From the NCBI GenBank assembly GCA_963811635.1, contig CAWESB010000010.1, positions 1 to 64,000 on the forward strand: DNA of 64,000 nt, in the 5' to 3' direction. Under the pieces are notes generated by a model. It was not told the DNA's origin. It searched no databases and worked only from the letters and a program-made list of their open reading frames with translations. Origin of the DNA: JAIBJN01 sp963811635 (GTDB lineage: Bacteria; Actinomycetota; Thermoleophilia; Gaiellales; Gaiellaceae). Positions 1 to 9,075 of the stretch are shown piece by piece (position 1 is the first letter of the stretch; each line of letters opens with the position of its first letter). The position numbers and the translations under genes are program-made.

Positions 1-58
1 TGGCCGCCGAGTCCTCCATGCCGCTCAGCTTTACCAGGAGCGGCGGTCGTTCCCGGCC

Positions 59-1513
59 TCAGCTGACAGCCGCAGCGCCGATTCTCCTGGCGACTCCGCT
101 CGCCTCGGCTGCCCGAGCCACGGCTTCCGCCACGGCCGGCGCCACGCGGCGGTCGAACACGCTCGGGATCACGTAATCGGCCTCCAGATGATTCGGCTCG
201 ACGACCGCAGCCAGCGCGTGAGCGGCGGCCAACTCCATCTCAGGCGTGATCGTGGTTGCACGCGCGTCAAGCGCTCCACGGAAGATGCCGGGAAACGCGA
301 GGACATTGTTGATCTGGTTGGGATAGTCGGAGCGGCCCGTGCCGACCACGGCGACGAGCCCCTCGATCTCCTCCGGTTCCACCTCAGGCGTCGGATTAGC
401 CATTGCGAACACGATCGCGTCGTCCGCCATCGACCGGATCCCGTCCACGCTCACCGCGCCTGGAGCAGAAAGACCGATGTAGACGTCCACACCTGCGAGG
501 GCCGCGTCGGCCGACCCCTGGATCCGATCCGGGTTGGTCTCTTCCGCCAGCCTCGCCTTGTAGCCGGCGAGGCCCTCGCGCCCCTGACAGAGGACGCCGC
601 GGCGGTCGCAGGACACCACCCGGCTGGCGCCGGCGGCCAGCAACATGCGCGCCGTCGCGGCCCCGGCGGCACCCGCCCCGGTGACGACGATGCGGACATC
701 CTCGAGCCGTTTGCCGACGACGCGGAGCGCGTTCAGGAGCCCGGCGAGGACGACGACCGCTGTCCCGTGCTGGTCGTCATGGAAGACCGGGATGTCGAGC
801 TCGCGACGGAGGCGCGCCTCGATTTCGAAGCATCGCGGCGCGGAGATGTCCTCGAGATTGATCCCGCCGAATACCGGCGCCACGGCCGTGACAGTCCTCA
901 CGATCTCCTCCGGATCGGTCGTCGCAAGGCAGAGGGGCCACGCATTGACGTTGCCGAACTCCTTGAAGAGGATCGCCTTCCCCTCCATGACCGGGAGCGC
1001 GGCCTCCGGGCCGATGTCTCCAAGCCCGAGCACGGCGGTGCCGTCGGTGATCACGGCGACGGCGTTCTGCTTGATCGTGAGGTTCCAGACTTTCTCGGGC
1101 TCCTCGGCAATGGCCTTGCAGATACGCGCGACGCCCGGCGTGTAGGCCATCGAGAGGTCGTCACGGGTCTTGAGCTGAGCCTTGGGCTGGACCTCTAGCT
1201 TGCCGCCGAGATGGAGCAGGAAGGTCCGGTCGGAAACATGCTCGACCTCGATGCCCGGCAGGGCATGCACCGCGTCGACGATTCGACAGATATGCGCCTC
1301 GTCGGCGGCGAACACGGTGACGTCTCTCACCTTCTTCCCCTCCTCGACACGAACAAGATCGATCGCTCCGAGTAGGCCTCCCGCCCCGCCGATCGCTGCC
1401 GCCAGCCGGGCGAACGACCCGGGTTGGTTCTCAAGATGCGTTCGGAGCGTCGCGCTGAAGGAGGCGGACGGGTGCAGGACCGGAGCCGGCCTCTCGCTCG
1501 CGCGAGCCTTCAC
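59..1513 (-). CDS. NAD(P)-dependent malic enzyme with N-terminal ACT domain
   Basis: A 484-aa protein of the bacterial malic enzyme family, which oxidatively decarboxylates malate to pyruvate in the cytoplasm. Residues about 17-95 look like an ACT domain (LENQPGSFARLAAAIGGAGG), a small-molecule sensing module. The catalytic part follows: AYTPGVARICKAI, the HDDQHGTA metal/substrate motif, a Rossmann loop TGAGAAGAATA, and AMANPTPE. Length fits short bacterial malic enzymes plus an ACT domain. It begins at a GTG with GAGGA just upstream, 7 nt after the flavoprotein gene, so the two are probably co-transcribed. Downstream on the other strand lies the PEP synthase/pyruvate oxidoreductase operon, so the region concentrates on the malate-pyruvate-PEP node. 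Cofactor preference (NAD or NADP) is not decidable here. Confidence 0.93.
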   Translation of the reverse strand: MKARASERPAPVLHPSASFSATLRTHLENQPGSFARLAAAIGGAGGLLGAIDLVRVEEGKKVRDVTVFAADEAHICRIVDAVHALPGIEVEHVSDRTFLLHLGGKLEVQPKAQLKTRDDLSMAYTPGVARICKAIAEEPEKVWNLTIKQNAVAVITDGTAVLGLGDIGPEAALPVMEGKAILFKEFGNVNAWPLCLATTDPEEIVRTVTAVAPVFGGINLEDISAPRCFEIEARLRRELDIPVFHDDQHGTAVVVLAGLLNALRVVGKRLEDVRIVVTGAGAAGAATARMLLAAGASRVVSCDRRGVLCQGREGLAGYKARLAEETNPDRIQGSADAALAGVDVYIGLSAPGAVSVDGIRSMADDAIVFAMANPTPEVEPEEIEGLVAVVGTGRSDYPNQINNVLAFPGIFRGALDARATTITPEMELAAAHALAAVVEPNHLEADYVIPSVFDRRVAPAVAEAVARAAEASGVARRIGAAAVS

Positions 1514-1520
1514 GGAATCC

Positions 1521-2789
1521 TCACTTCCTCGCCAGAGTGGTCGACATGGCGCTCAACCCCATCTCCATCGCCTTCCAGGGCGCACCGGCATGGAAGGGCT
1601 TGCCAGCCCGAAAGCGGAGCGGCAGGTAAAGGCCCAGCATCTTCTTTCCGAGCCTCCACGCCCGGGAGGTCCCCACTCTGTACGTCCCGTTCGCGCCGGG
1701 TCGGACCTCGACTGGATGGGCAGGATCCCCCGTGATGCGCAACGGAACTTGGGCGAAGGTGGCCTTGTCGAACTCCTCCATCACACACATCGAGACGGGG
1801 TCGAATGAGAACGCGGGCTTGCGGCCTTCGATCCGGGCCGCGATGTCCTCGGCGGTGGCGTCCGCCTGCAGAAAGGCGAGAAACGCCTGCTTGACGGGGA
1901 AGTCGCCCGCGTCACCGGGCGCGTAGATGCGATCCTCGCCGGCCACTCGCCTCGATCCGAGCTCGTTTTGAAGGAAGCCGCGCTCATCCTGGGCGAGTCC
2001 CTCGTATCGGACGGCGGCGACGTACGGCGGAAACGCGACGAGCAGGTCGTATGCGAGCCGCTGCCCGTCCTCGAAGTCGACGCCGGTCTCGTCGACCGCG
2101 CTGACCCGCCAATCGGTGTGTCCCTCGATCCCGCGCTCGCCGAACTCCTCGACGACGACATCATGGAGCTTCGGGCCGAAGGCGGCGATATAGCTGGGTT
2201 CGTAGGTCGCCCAGACGAGGTCGAAGCGGCCACGCACGTGCTTCCGCCTCAGCCAGGTGTCCACCATGAGGACGATCTCGTACAGGGGGCCGGCGCACTT
2301 GTTGTTCTGGGGGACGAGGAAGAGCAGCTTCCGACGAGCCCCGTCCGAGCTCCGCTCGACGAGGCCATCGAGCCGATCTCCGAGTGCGCTCATCTCTTCG
2401 GGGGTCCAGATCGTCTCGGCGTGGTCGGCGAGTCCTGGGACTTCCTCAGGGCTCATACCCGCACCCGTGGCCAGCACGAGATAGTCGTACGGAAGCTCTT
2501 GCTCACCGACTCGGATCATCCTCTGCTCCTTGTCGAGCGATTCGAACGAACCGCTGACACGGCGGATCTGACGCTTGCCGGCAGGGAGATCGAGTGGGAT
2601 CAGCAGCGACTCCACCGAGCCCCCGAAGGGGATGTAGATCGTGTTCGGCTTGAAGAGGAAATCGTCTCTGTCGGAGACGAGCGTGATGTCGACCCGGTCG
2701 CCGAGCTTCGACCGGAGCAGGAATGCGCTTTCGAGCCCGGCGAAACCACCTCCCAGGACGACGACTCGTGGCTTTCCGTTGCTGGTCAT
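1521..2789 (-). CDS. FAD-dependent oxidoreductase, sulfide:quinone reductase-like
   Basis: About 422 aa. The N-terminus has an FAD dinucleotide-binding loop (VVVLGGGFAGLESAF) and the C-terminal half has the second FAD motif (RIYAPGDAGDFP). The family contains type II NADH dehydrogenases and sulfide:quinone oxidoreductases. The cysteine in NNKCAGPLYE and a second in SMCVMEEF sit where SQR-type enzymes carry redox cysteines, which favours a sulfide/persulfide-oxidising, membrane-peripheral role passing electrons to quinone. An NDH-2-like function is not excluded. I chose the ATG at 2789 because a GGAGG lies about 10 nt upstream; the earlier ATG at 2813 would place that ribosome site inside the gene. 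It lies directly upstream of the malic enzyme gene on the same strand. Confidence 0.82.
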   Translation of the reverse strand: MTSNGKPRVVVLGGGFAGLESAFLLRSKLGDRVDITLVSDRDDFLFKPNTIYIPFGGSVESLLIPLDLPAGKRQIRRVSGSFESLDKEQRMIRVGEQELPYDYLVLATGAGMSPEEVPGLADHAETIWTPEEMSALGDRLDGLVERSSDGARRKLLFLVPQNNKCAGPLYEIVLMVDTWLRRKHVRGRFDLVWATYEPSYIAAFGPKLHDVVVEEFGERGIEGHTDWRVSAVDETGVDFEDGQRLAYDLLVAFPPYVAAVRYEGLAQDERGFLQNELGSRRVAGEDRIYAPGDAGDFPVKQAFLAFLQADATAEDIAARIEGRKPAFSFDPVSMCVMEEFDKATFAQVPLRITGDPAHPVEVRPGANGTYRVGTSRAWRLGKKMLGLYLPLRFRAGKPFHAGAPWKAMEMGLSAMSTTLARK

Positions 2790-2916
2790 GTTTCGCAAGC
2801 CTCCTTCGTGCATCGCTCGCGTGCATCGTCCGCTCAGGCGTCTCCGCCGGCATCGGCCGAGACGCTGACCGTCGCTGCGGAAAATCCGCAGTTCGCTTAG
2901 GCGCCTCTAGCGCTTC

Positions 2917-3174
2917 ATGCCGGCATGTCGGCGGCCGCGCTCTGAGAGGACATCGAGGCCAAGGCCCGAGCGGAACTCCCGCCGCCCAACCCAGCAACGA
3001 ATCAGTCCGGATAGCCGCATTGCGGCGAGGCACGAGGACGAGCCCGAAGAGCTGGCTGTGCGCGGCGGTCTCTTCGCGAACCGCGTCTACCGGATCCGCG
3101 TGGATGCCATCCGCGCCATCGAGCCGCGCACCCAGCGCATCGTTGTGCGCATGGACCGGGAGCGCCCCTCGTGA
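2917..3174 (+). CDS. Small hypothetical protein, possibly PRC-barrel-like C-terminus
   Basis: Weakly supported. The last 40 or so residues (RGGLFANRVYRIRVDAIRAI followed by a beta-rich, arginine-rich tail) read like a real domain resembling the end of a PRC-barrel fold. The first 40 residues are arginine/proline-rich and look like chance coding, so the true start is probably further in or the gene is truncated. Its stop overlaps the GTG of the following Hsp20-like gene, as in a translationally coupled pair. It sits between that gene and the divergent flavoprotein gene. I do not recognise a specific function. Confidence 0.3.
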   Translation: MPACRRPRSERTSRPRPERNSRRPTQQRISPDSRIAARHEDEPEELAVRGGLFANRVYRIRVDAIRAIEPRTQRIVVRMDRERPS

Positions 3175-3563
3175 GCGCGGCGTACGAGGGCCTCGCGGCG
3201 ACGAAGCTCGCTGCCGCGTTGGAGCCGACGGCCCACGTCCACAACTGGCCAGCCGAGTACCGCATCGACGTCGAGGCGCCGGTCCTCGGTGTCGACGACT
3301 TCAGCGTTCACCTGTCCGGCCGGTTGCTGCGGATCACCGGTCCGAGCCTCGCCACGCTCGGCGCCGACAGGGATTTCGAGTTTCTCTTCCGCCTTCCCGA
3401 CCAGGTGGTCGGAACGGACATCGTCGTGAGTTTCGAGGACGGCAAGCTGGTCGTCCGCGCTCCCCTCGAGTCTGGCGAGGGGCGTGCGATAGAGATCGCG
3501 GCGCCCGGTCCCTCCGGTGAGCCCTCGCGCGCGCGACGGCCGCCGCCGGCCGGCCCTGGTTAA
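3171..3563 (+). CDS. Hsp20/alpha-crystallin-like protein
   Basis: A 130-aa protein with an alpha-crystallin-type core from about residue 25 to 100. YRIDVEAPVLGVDDFSVHLS matches the opening strands, FEFLFRLPDQV the middle, and VSFEDGKLVVRAP the closing strands of small heat-shock proteins. These are ATP-independent holdases acting in the cytoplasm. The conserved A-x-x-x-N-G-V-L-type signature is replaced by FEDGKLVV, common in divergent members. The tail is proline/arginine-rich and probably disordered. It starts with GTG overlapping the preceding stop. The 270 bases after it, up to the PEP synthase gene, show no gene I can support. Confidence 0.7.
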   Translation: MSAAYEGLAATKLAAALEPTAHVHNWPAEYRIDVEAPVLGVDDFSVHLSGRLLRITGPSLATLGADRDFEFLFRLPDQVVGTDIVVSFEDGKLVVRAPLESGEGRAIEIAAPGPSGEPSRARRPPPAGPG

Positions 3564-3833
3564 GCACGTCCGCTCCCCCGGCGCCCGAAAACGAAGCGAG
3601 CCGAAGTGGATCTAGGCCATCGCGGTGGTTCGCCGCGGGGCTCGGGCGTCTCCCGGACGTTCCGTAAGGCGGCTGAGATTGCGCGCTGCCACCAGACGCG
3701 AACGACGATATGTCCGACGCGAAAGGTGGGCAGGCACTCGTAGTTTCCCGAACCGTGGCTCGGCGCTTTCACCGATGCCACGCTCCGGGCTTCGGGGGAT
3801 CGTTCGAAGCGAGCAACCCCGGAGGTGGGTTTG

Positions 3834-6159
3834 ATGAGCACGATCGAGAGCTCCGCAGCATCGGATGTAGCTCTGGGCGTCCGCTCGATCGCCGATCTGC
3901 GACGGGAGGACATCGCATTCGCGGGCGGAAAGGGCGCGAACCTCGGGGAGCTCACCGGAGCAGGCTTCCCTGTCCCGCCGGGCTTCGTCATCGGTGCCCC
4001 CGCCTATGCGGCGTTCATCGAGGGTACGGGCCTCGGCGATCGGCTGGCCGAGCGGCTTGGCCAGGTCGACGTCGACGATGCAGCCGGGCTCGAAACGGCC
4101 GCCGGCGAGATTCAAGCAATGGTCGAAGCCGAGCCGATTCCCGCGACGATCGCCGAGGCGATCCGAAGCGCGTACACGGAGCTTGTCGGGAGCGGCGTGC
4201 CTGTCGCTGTCCGGTCGTCCGCCACGGCCGAGGATACGGAGGCGGCCTCTTTCGCAGGGATGAACGAGACCTTCCTGAACGTGCGCGGCGCCGAGGCGGT
4301 CCTCGACGCTGTTCGGCGGTGCTGGTCCTCCCTTTTCGGGGCGCGGACGATCTTCTATCGGGCGAAGCGCGGCTTCGAGCTGGCCGGCATGGAGATCGCG
4401 GTCGTCGTCCAGCGGCAGATCCCGGCAACGCGCGCAGGGGTGATGTTCACGGTCGATCCCGCCACCGGCGCGACCGACCGGCTCGTCATCGAAGGCTCCT
4501 TCGGGCTCGGCGAGGCCGTCGTGAGCGGCCGAGTCTCCCCGGATCGCTACGCCGTCGACAAGGAGACCCTCTCCGTTGTCATTCGGGAGATTCATCCCAA
4601 GAAGGCGGCCATCGAGCCTCATCCCGCAGGGGGGACGATGGTGCACGAGCTCGCGCGTGAGGAGGCCCTTCGGCCGACCCTCGGCGACGACCAGGCACGA
4701 GCGCTCGCGCAGACCGGCAAGGCGGTCGAGGCCCACTACGAGGCGCCGCAGGACATTGAGTGGGCGATCGACGCCGACGGCAAGATCTGGCTGCTCCAGT
4801 CACGTCCGGTCACGGCGGCAGGTGGAGCAGAAGTCGTGTCCGGTGAGCACAAGGGAGAGGTTCTCCTGCGAGGCCTCGGCGCAGGTCCCGGCGCGGCCGC
4901 CGGCCCAGTTCGGATCCTCGGCTCGCTGGCAGAAGCCGGCAACTTCGTCGACGGCGCCGTGCTCGTGACCCGAATGACAGCGCCCGACTGGGTCCCGCTG
5001 ATGCGACGCGCCGCCGCGATCGCCACCGACTCCGGAGGCGTCACCTGCCACGCCGCGATCGTCTCGCGTGAGCTCGGTATCCCTTGCGTCGTCGGGACGC
5101 AAGAAGCGACCAAGAAGCTCCGCGACGACGAAACCGTCACCGTCGACGCCACCCGCGGGATCGTTCTCGAAGGGGTCCGCCGTGCTCCCGCCGCAGCGCC
5201 CGAGAACGTCGTCTCCGAACGGGTCTCAGCCCTGCCGGCGGCCACCGCGACGAGCCTCTTGCTCAACCTCTCCGAGCCTTCCCAGGCCGAGCACGCCGCT
5301 GGGCTGGATGTCGACGGCGTCGGCCTACTCCGAGCCGAGCTGATGGTGATCGAGGCGCTCGAGGGAAAGCACCCCCGCCTCCTCCTCGACCAGGGGCGAG
5401 GCGCCGAGTTCGTCGAGCGGATGGGCGACGGCTTGACGACCTTTGCCGGTGCCTTCGCGCCGCGACCGATCACGTACAGGACGATCGACTTCCGCACCAA
5501 CGAGTTCCGAGGCCTGGAGGGCGGTGACCAATTCGAGCCCGAGGAGGCGAACCCGATGATCGGCGTGCGGGGGGCGCTTCGCTATATCCGCGAGCCGGAG
5601 CTCTTCGGACTCGAGCTCGAAGCCGTGCGCCGAGTGTGGGACGCGGGACATACGAACCTCCACGTCATGCTCCCCTTCGTCCGCACCGCTGCCGAGCTCG
5701 CCGCACTGCCGCGAGCTGGTAGAAGCCTCGGGCCTCCCCGCCCGGACGGGGTTCGAGCTCTGGGTCATGGCCGAGGTCCCCTCGGTCCTCTTCAACCTCG
5801 AACGCTACGCCGCCCTCGGCGTCGCCGGCATCTCCATCGGCTCGAACGACCTCACGCAGCTCGTCCTCGGCGCCGACCGCGACTCCGAGCAGCTCGCCGA
5901 GGTCTTCGACGAGCGGGACCCGGCAGTCGTCGACTACCTGGAGCAGCTGATCCCACGAGCCCGGGAGCTCGGTCTGAAGACCTCGATATGCGGCCAGGCC
6001 CCATCCGTCTACCCGGAATACGCCGACCTGCTCGTTCGTGCTGGGATCGACGCGATCTCTGTCAACCTCGACGTCGTCGACCGCACCAGGCGGCTCATCG
6101 ACACGGCCGAGCGGCGAGTGCTCCTAGCCGCCGCCCGCCAGCGCGGGCACAGCGACTGA
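3834..6159 (+). CDS. ppsA: Phosphoenolpyruvate synthase (apparent frameshift near 5706)
   Basis: PEP synthase converts pyruvate + ATP + H2O to PEP + AMP + Pi. The domains appear in family order. First is an ATP-grasp domain (GGKGANLGELTGAGFPVPPG; RSSATAEDTEAASFAGMNET). Then comes the swivelling phosphohistidine domain (GGVTCHAAIVSRELGIPCVV, catalytic His). Last is the PEP-utilising barrel (RTIDFRTNEFRGLEGG, then SIGSNDLTQLVLGADRDS and the catalytic Cys in SICGQAPS). The reading frame breaks near 5706: after LPFVRTAAELAA the protein continues one frame over as CRELVEASGLPARTGFELWV, and ends at 6159. The total of about 775 aa is normal for the family. The start is ATG 3834, 8 nt after GGAGG; an in-frame GTG at 3825 overlaps that site. 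Thirteen nucleotides separate it from the pyruvate oxidoreductase genes. One indel could be a sequencing error or a real inactivation. Confidence 0.9.
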
Positions 6160-6172
6160 GCGGAAGAGGCCC

Positions 6173-6754
6173 ATGTTCCAGGTACGCATCCACGGGCGAG
6201 GGGGTCAAGGGGTCGTGACCGCGGCAGAGCTGCTCTCGGTCGCCGTATTCGCCGAGGGCCGGCACGCCCAGGCTTTCCCCACCTTCGGCTCCGAGCGCAC
6301 CGGTGCTCCCGTCGTAGCCTTCTGCCGCTTCGACGACAAGCCGATTCGGGTGCGCGAACCGATCGTTGAGCCTGACGCCCTCATCGTCCAAGATCCGACG
6401 CTGCTCCACCAGGTCGACCTGTTCGGCGGGCTCGGTCCCGACGGCTTCGTCGTGGTCAACACGACACGCAGCTTCGACGAACTCGGGCTGGGAGAGTTCG
6501 TGCACCAGTTCCGCGCCGAGCGGCTCGTGACGGTCCCCGCCACCGAGCTGGCTCGGCAGCATCTGGGGCGGCCACTCCCGAACGCCGCTCTCCTCGGCGC
6601 GTTCGCCGCGCTGACAGAGACGGTCTCGCTCGACTCGGTCGCCACGGCGATCCGAGAGAAGTTCCCCGGCTCGGTGGGCGAGGCGAACGTCGCCGCCGCC
6701 GAGGCCGCGTACGACGACGTGCAGACGCGCACGAAGGAGGTCCTCGGTGCTTAG
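6173..6754 (+). CDS. porG: Pyruvate:ferredoxin oxidoreductase, gamma subunit
   Basis: A 193-aa protein with the opening typical of 2-oxoacid:acceptor oxidoreductase gamma subunits: MFQVRIHGRGGQGVVTAAEL, followed by QAFPTFGSERTGAPV. In the four-subunit enzyme this chain helps bind CoA and holds the complex together. It follows PEP synthase by 13 nt, and its last codons overlap the GTG of the alpha-subunit gene, so translation is coupled. Together with the next three genes it makes a full heterotetramer-type enzyme acting on acetyl-CoA/CO2/pyruvate with ferredoxin. The subunit order gamma-alpha-beta-(flavoprotein/ferredoxin) is clear from sequence. Confidence 0.92.
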   Translation: MFQVRIHGRGGQGVVTAAELLSVAVFAEGRHAQAFPTFGSERTGAPVVAFCRFDDKPIRVREPIVEPDALIVQDPTLLHQVDLFGGLGPDGFVVVNTTRSFDELGLGEFVHQFRAERLVTVPATELARQHLGRPLPNAALLGAFAALTETVSLDSVATAIREKFPGSVGEANVAAAEAAYDDVQTRTKEVLGA

Positions 6755-8006
6755 CCAGATCGAGGGCTCGCTCGCGGTCGCAAAGGCCGTCGCGCTCTCC
6801 CGCCCGGATGTGATCAGCGCCTACCCGATCTCGCCGCAGACGCACATCGTCGAAGGGCTCTCGGACCTGGTCAGAACCGGCGAGCTGGCTCCCTGCGAGT
6901 ACCTCATGGTCGAGTCCGAGTTCGCGGCGATGTCGGCCGCGATCGGCGCGTCTGCAGCCGGAGCGCGCGCGTATACGGCCACGGCCAGCCAGGGCCTGCT
7001 CTATATGGCCGAGGCGTTGTACAACGCTTCGGGGCTTGGCCTCCCCATCGTGATGACCGTCGCGAACCGGGCAATCGGGGCGCCGATCAACATCTGGAAC
7101 GACCACAGCGACACGATGTCCCAGCGCGACTGCGGCTGGATCCAGCTCTACGCCGAGACGAACCAGGAGGCACTCGATCTGCACGTCCAGGCCTTCAAGC
7201 TCGCCGAGGAGCTCTCGCTCCCGGTGATGGCGTGCATGGACGGCTTCATCCTCACCCACGCTTACGAGGGCGTGGACGTGCCGACCCAGGCGCAGGTGGA
7301 CGCGTTCCTGCCGGCGTTTGAGCCCCGGCAAGTCCTCGACCCCGACGAGCCCGTGACGATTGGCGCGATGGTCGGCCCGGAGGCCTTCACGGAGGTCAAG
7401 TACCTCATGCACGCCAAGCAGATGCAGGCGCTGGACTTGATCCCCGAGATCGCCGGCGAGTTCGCGCAAGCCTTCGGACGGAGCTCCGGCGGGCTCATCC
7501 GCGCGTACCGGAGCTCGGATGCCGAGACGATCGTCGTCGCCCTGGGCTCGGTGCTCGGCACGATCGAAGACGTGGTCGACGAGCTGCGCGAGCGCGGAAC
7601 GAGGATGGGCGTCGTCGGCATCAAGTGCTTCCGGCCCTGGCCCCTCGAAGAGGTGCGCGCAGCGCTCCAGCACGCCCGCCGGATCGTCGTCCTGGAGAAG
7701 GCGTTTGCCGTCGGCCTCGGGGGCATCGTCGGCCAGAACGTGCGCCTTGCACTCTCGGGGCTTCCTGCACAGGTCTACGACGTCGTCGCCGGCTTGGGCG
7801 GACGACCGATCACCAAGGGGTCGCTGCACTCGCTTCTGGTCGACGTCCTCGAAGATCGGCTCGAGCCCGGCCGGCTCACGTTCCTCGACATGAACTGGGG
7901 ACTGGTCGAGCGGGAGCTCGGGCGCACGCGCGAGAAGCGCCGCTCCGGGCCGCACGCCGAGAACATCCTGCGCGACGTCGGGGTCGTCGCCGCCGGGCCG
8001 CACTGA
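6747..8006 (+). CDS. porA: Pyruvate:ferredoxin oxidoreductase, alpha subunit
   Basis: A 419-aa alpha subunit. The N-terminal pyrimidine-binding half contains AYPISPQTHIVEGLSDLV and the glutamate-bearing VESEFAAMSAAIGASAAGAR. The part around NRAIGAPINIWNDHSDTMSQ is typical of pyruvate synthases. The C-terminal transketolase-like domain includes VVALGSVLGTIEDVVDEL. With the beta subunit it forms the thiamine-diphosphate active site that reversibly decarboxylates pyruvate to acetyl-CoA. It starts with GTG overlapping the porG end and is followed after 13 nt by porB. Pyruvate is preferred over other 2-oxoacids on motif grounds, without experimental support. Confidence 0.93.
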   Translation: MLSQIEGSLAVAKAVALSRPDVISAYPISPQTHIVEGLSDLVRTGELAPCEYLMVESEFAAMSAAIGASAAGARAYTATASQGLLYMAEALYNASGLGLPIVMTVANRAIGAPINIWNDHSDTMSQRDCGWIQLYAETNQEALDLHVQAFKLAEELSLPVMACMDGFILTHAYEGVDVPTQAQVDAFLPAFEPRQVLDPDEPVTIGAMVGPEAFTEVKYLMHAKQMQALDLIPEIAGEFAQAFGRSSGGLIRAYRSSDAETIVVALGSVLGTIEDVVDELRERGTRMGVVGIKCFRPWPLEEVRAALQHARRIVVLEKAFAVGLGGIVGQNVRLALSGLPAQVYDVVAGLGGRPITKGSLHSLLVDVLEDRLEPGRLTFLDMNWGLVERELGRTREKRRSGPHAENILRDVGVVAAGPH

Positions 8007-8019
8007 GGAGGGAACGAGC

Positions 8020-9075
8020 GTGCCGCAGCAGCAGATCAAGTTCTACCAAGTAGGAAGCTTCGTCGCGGGCAACCGCCTGCTTGGTCCCGACGAGCGCTCG
8101 GTCCAGGCTCGCATGGAGCGCTCGAACACCCTCACTTCCGGCCATCGGGCCTGTCAGGGCTGCGGAGAGGCACTCGGCGCACGCTACGCGCTCGATGCCG
8201 CCATGCGTGCCACGGAGGGGCAGCTGATCGCCGCGAACGCGACGGGCTGCCTGGAGGTGTTCTCCACGCCGTATCCCGAATCGTCCTGGCAGCTTCCCTG
8301 GATCCACTCGCTGTTCGCGAACGCCCCTGCGGTGGCGACCGGGATCGCGGCCGCGCTCAAGGTCAAGGGTCGGGCCGACGTGCGCGTGATCGGCCAGGGC
8401 GGTGACGGCGGCACACTCGACATCGGCTTCGCCTGCCTGTCCGGGATGTTCGAGCGAAACGACGACGTGCTCTACATCTGCTACGACAACGAGGCGTACA
8501 TGAACACGGGCGTGCAGCGCTCCAGCGCCACGCCCCCGGCCGCCCGCACGGCGAACACGAAGCCCGTCGGCGACGAGCCCGGCAACGTCTTCGGCCAGGG
8601 GAAGAACGCCCCGCTGATTGCGATGGCGCACGAGATTCCGTACGTCGCCACGGCGACCGTGGCCGAGCTGCGCGACCTCGAGTACAAGGTCGAGCGCGCG
8701 ATGAAGTTCCACGGCGCCCGCTACGTCCACATCTTCGTGCCCTGCCCGCTCGGCTGGGGCTCGGCCTCGCGCGACACGATCCTGATCGCGCGACTTGCCA
8801 AGGAGACCGGGCTCTTCCCGGTCTTCGAGGCCGAGCACGGCGAGGTCGTGAACGTCTCCAAGATTCGCCGGCGGGTCCCGGTCGAGGAGTACCTGAGGCT
8901 CCAGCGGCGCTACGCGCACCTCTTCGGAGACCCGCCCCGTACGGATGTCCTCGAGCGGATCCAGGCGAGCGCGGACCGCAACATCCGCAGGTTCGGCCTC
9001 CTGCCGGACGAATTTGCCGAGGAGGACGGTGACCTGATGCGACTGCTCGCCAGCACGGAGAGGGGGCCGCAATGA
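8020..9075 (+). CDS. porB: Pyruvate:ferredoxin oxidoreductase, beta subunit (TPP-binding)
   Basis: A 351-aa beta subunit. HRACQGCGEALGARYALDAA carries the first cysteines of the proximal 4Fe-4S cluster and NATGCLEVFSTPYPESSW continues it. The thiamine diphosphate motif runs from GQGGDGGTLDIGFACLSG to the asparagine in CYDNEAYMNTGVQRS. VPCPLGWGS near residue 245 is usual for pyruvate synthase. GTG start; its stop overlaps the ATG of the next gene (ATGA). The C-terminal extension of about 60 residues (PVEEYLRLQRRYAHLF onward) is normal for this group. Confidence 0.94.
   Translation: MPQQQIKFYQVGSFVAGNRLLGPDERSVQARMERSNTLTSGHRACQGCGEALGARYALDAAMRATEGQLIAANATGCLEVFSTPYPESSWQLPWIHSLFANAPAVATGIAAALKVKGRADVRVIGQGGDGGTLDIGFACLSGMFERNDDVLYICYDNEAYMNTGVQRSSATPPAARTANTKPVGDEPGNVFGQGKNAPLIAMAHEIPYVATATVAELRDLEYKVERAMKFHGARYVHIFVPCPLGWGSASRDTILIARLAKETGLFPVFEAEHGEVVNVSKIRRRVPVEEYLRLQRRYAHLFGDPPRTDVLERIQASADRNIRRFGLLPDEFAEEDGDLMRLLASTERGPQ

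Noticed and set aside
5700..5770. Programmed ribosomal frameshift in ppsA
   Set aside because: No slippery heptamer or expected downstream structure, and similar indels occur in many unrelated genes here.
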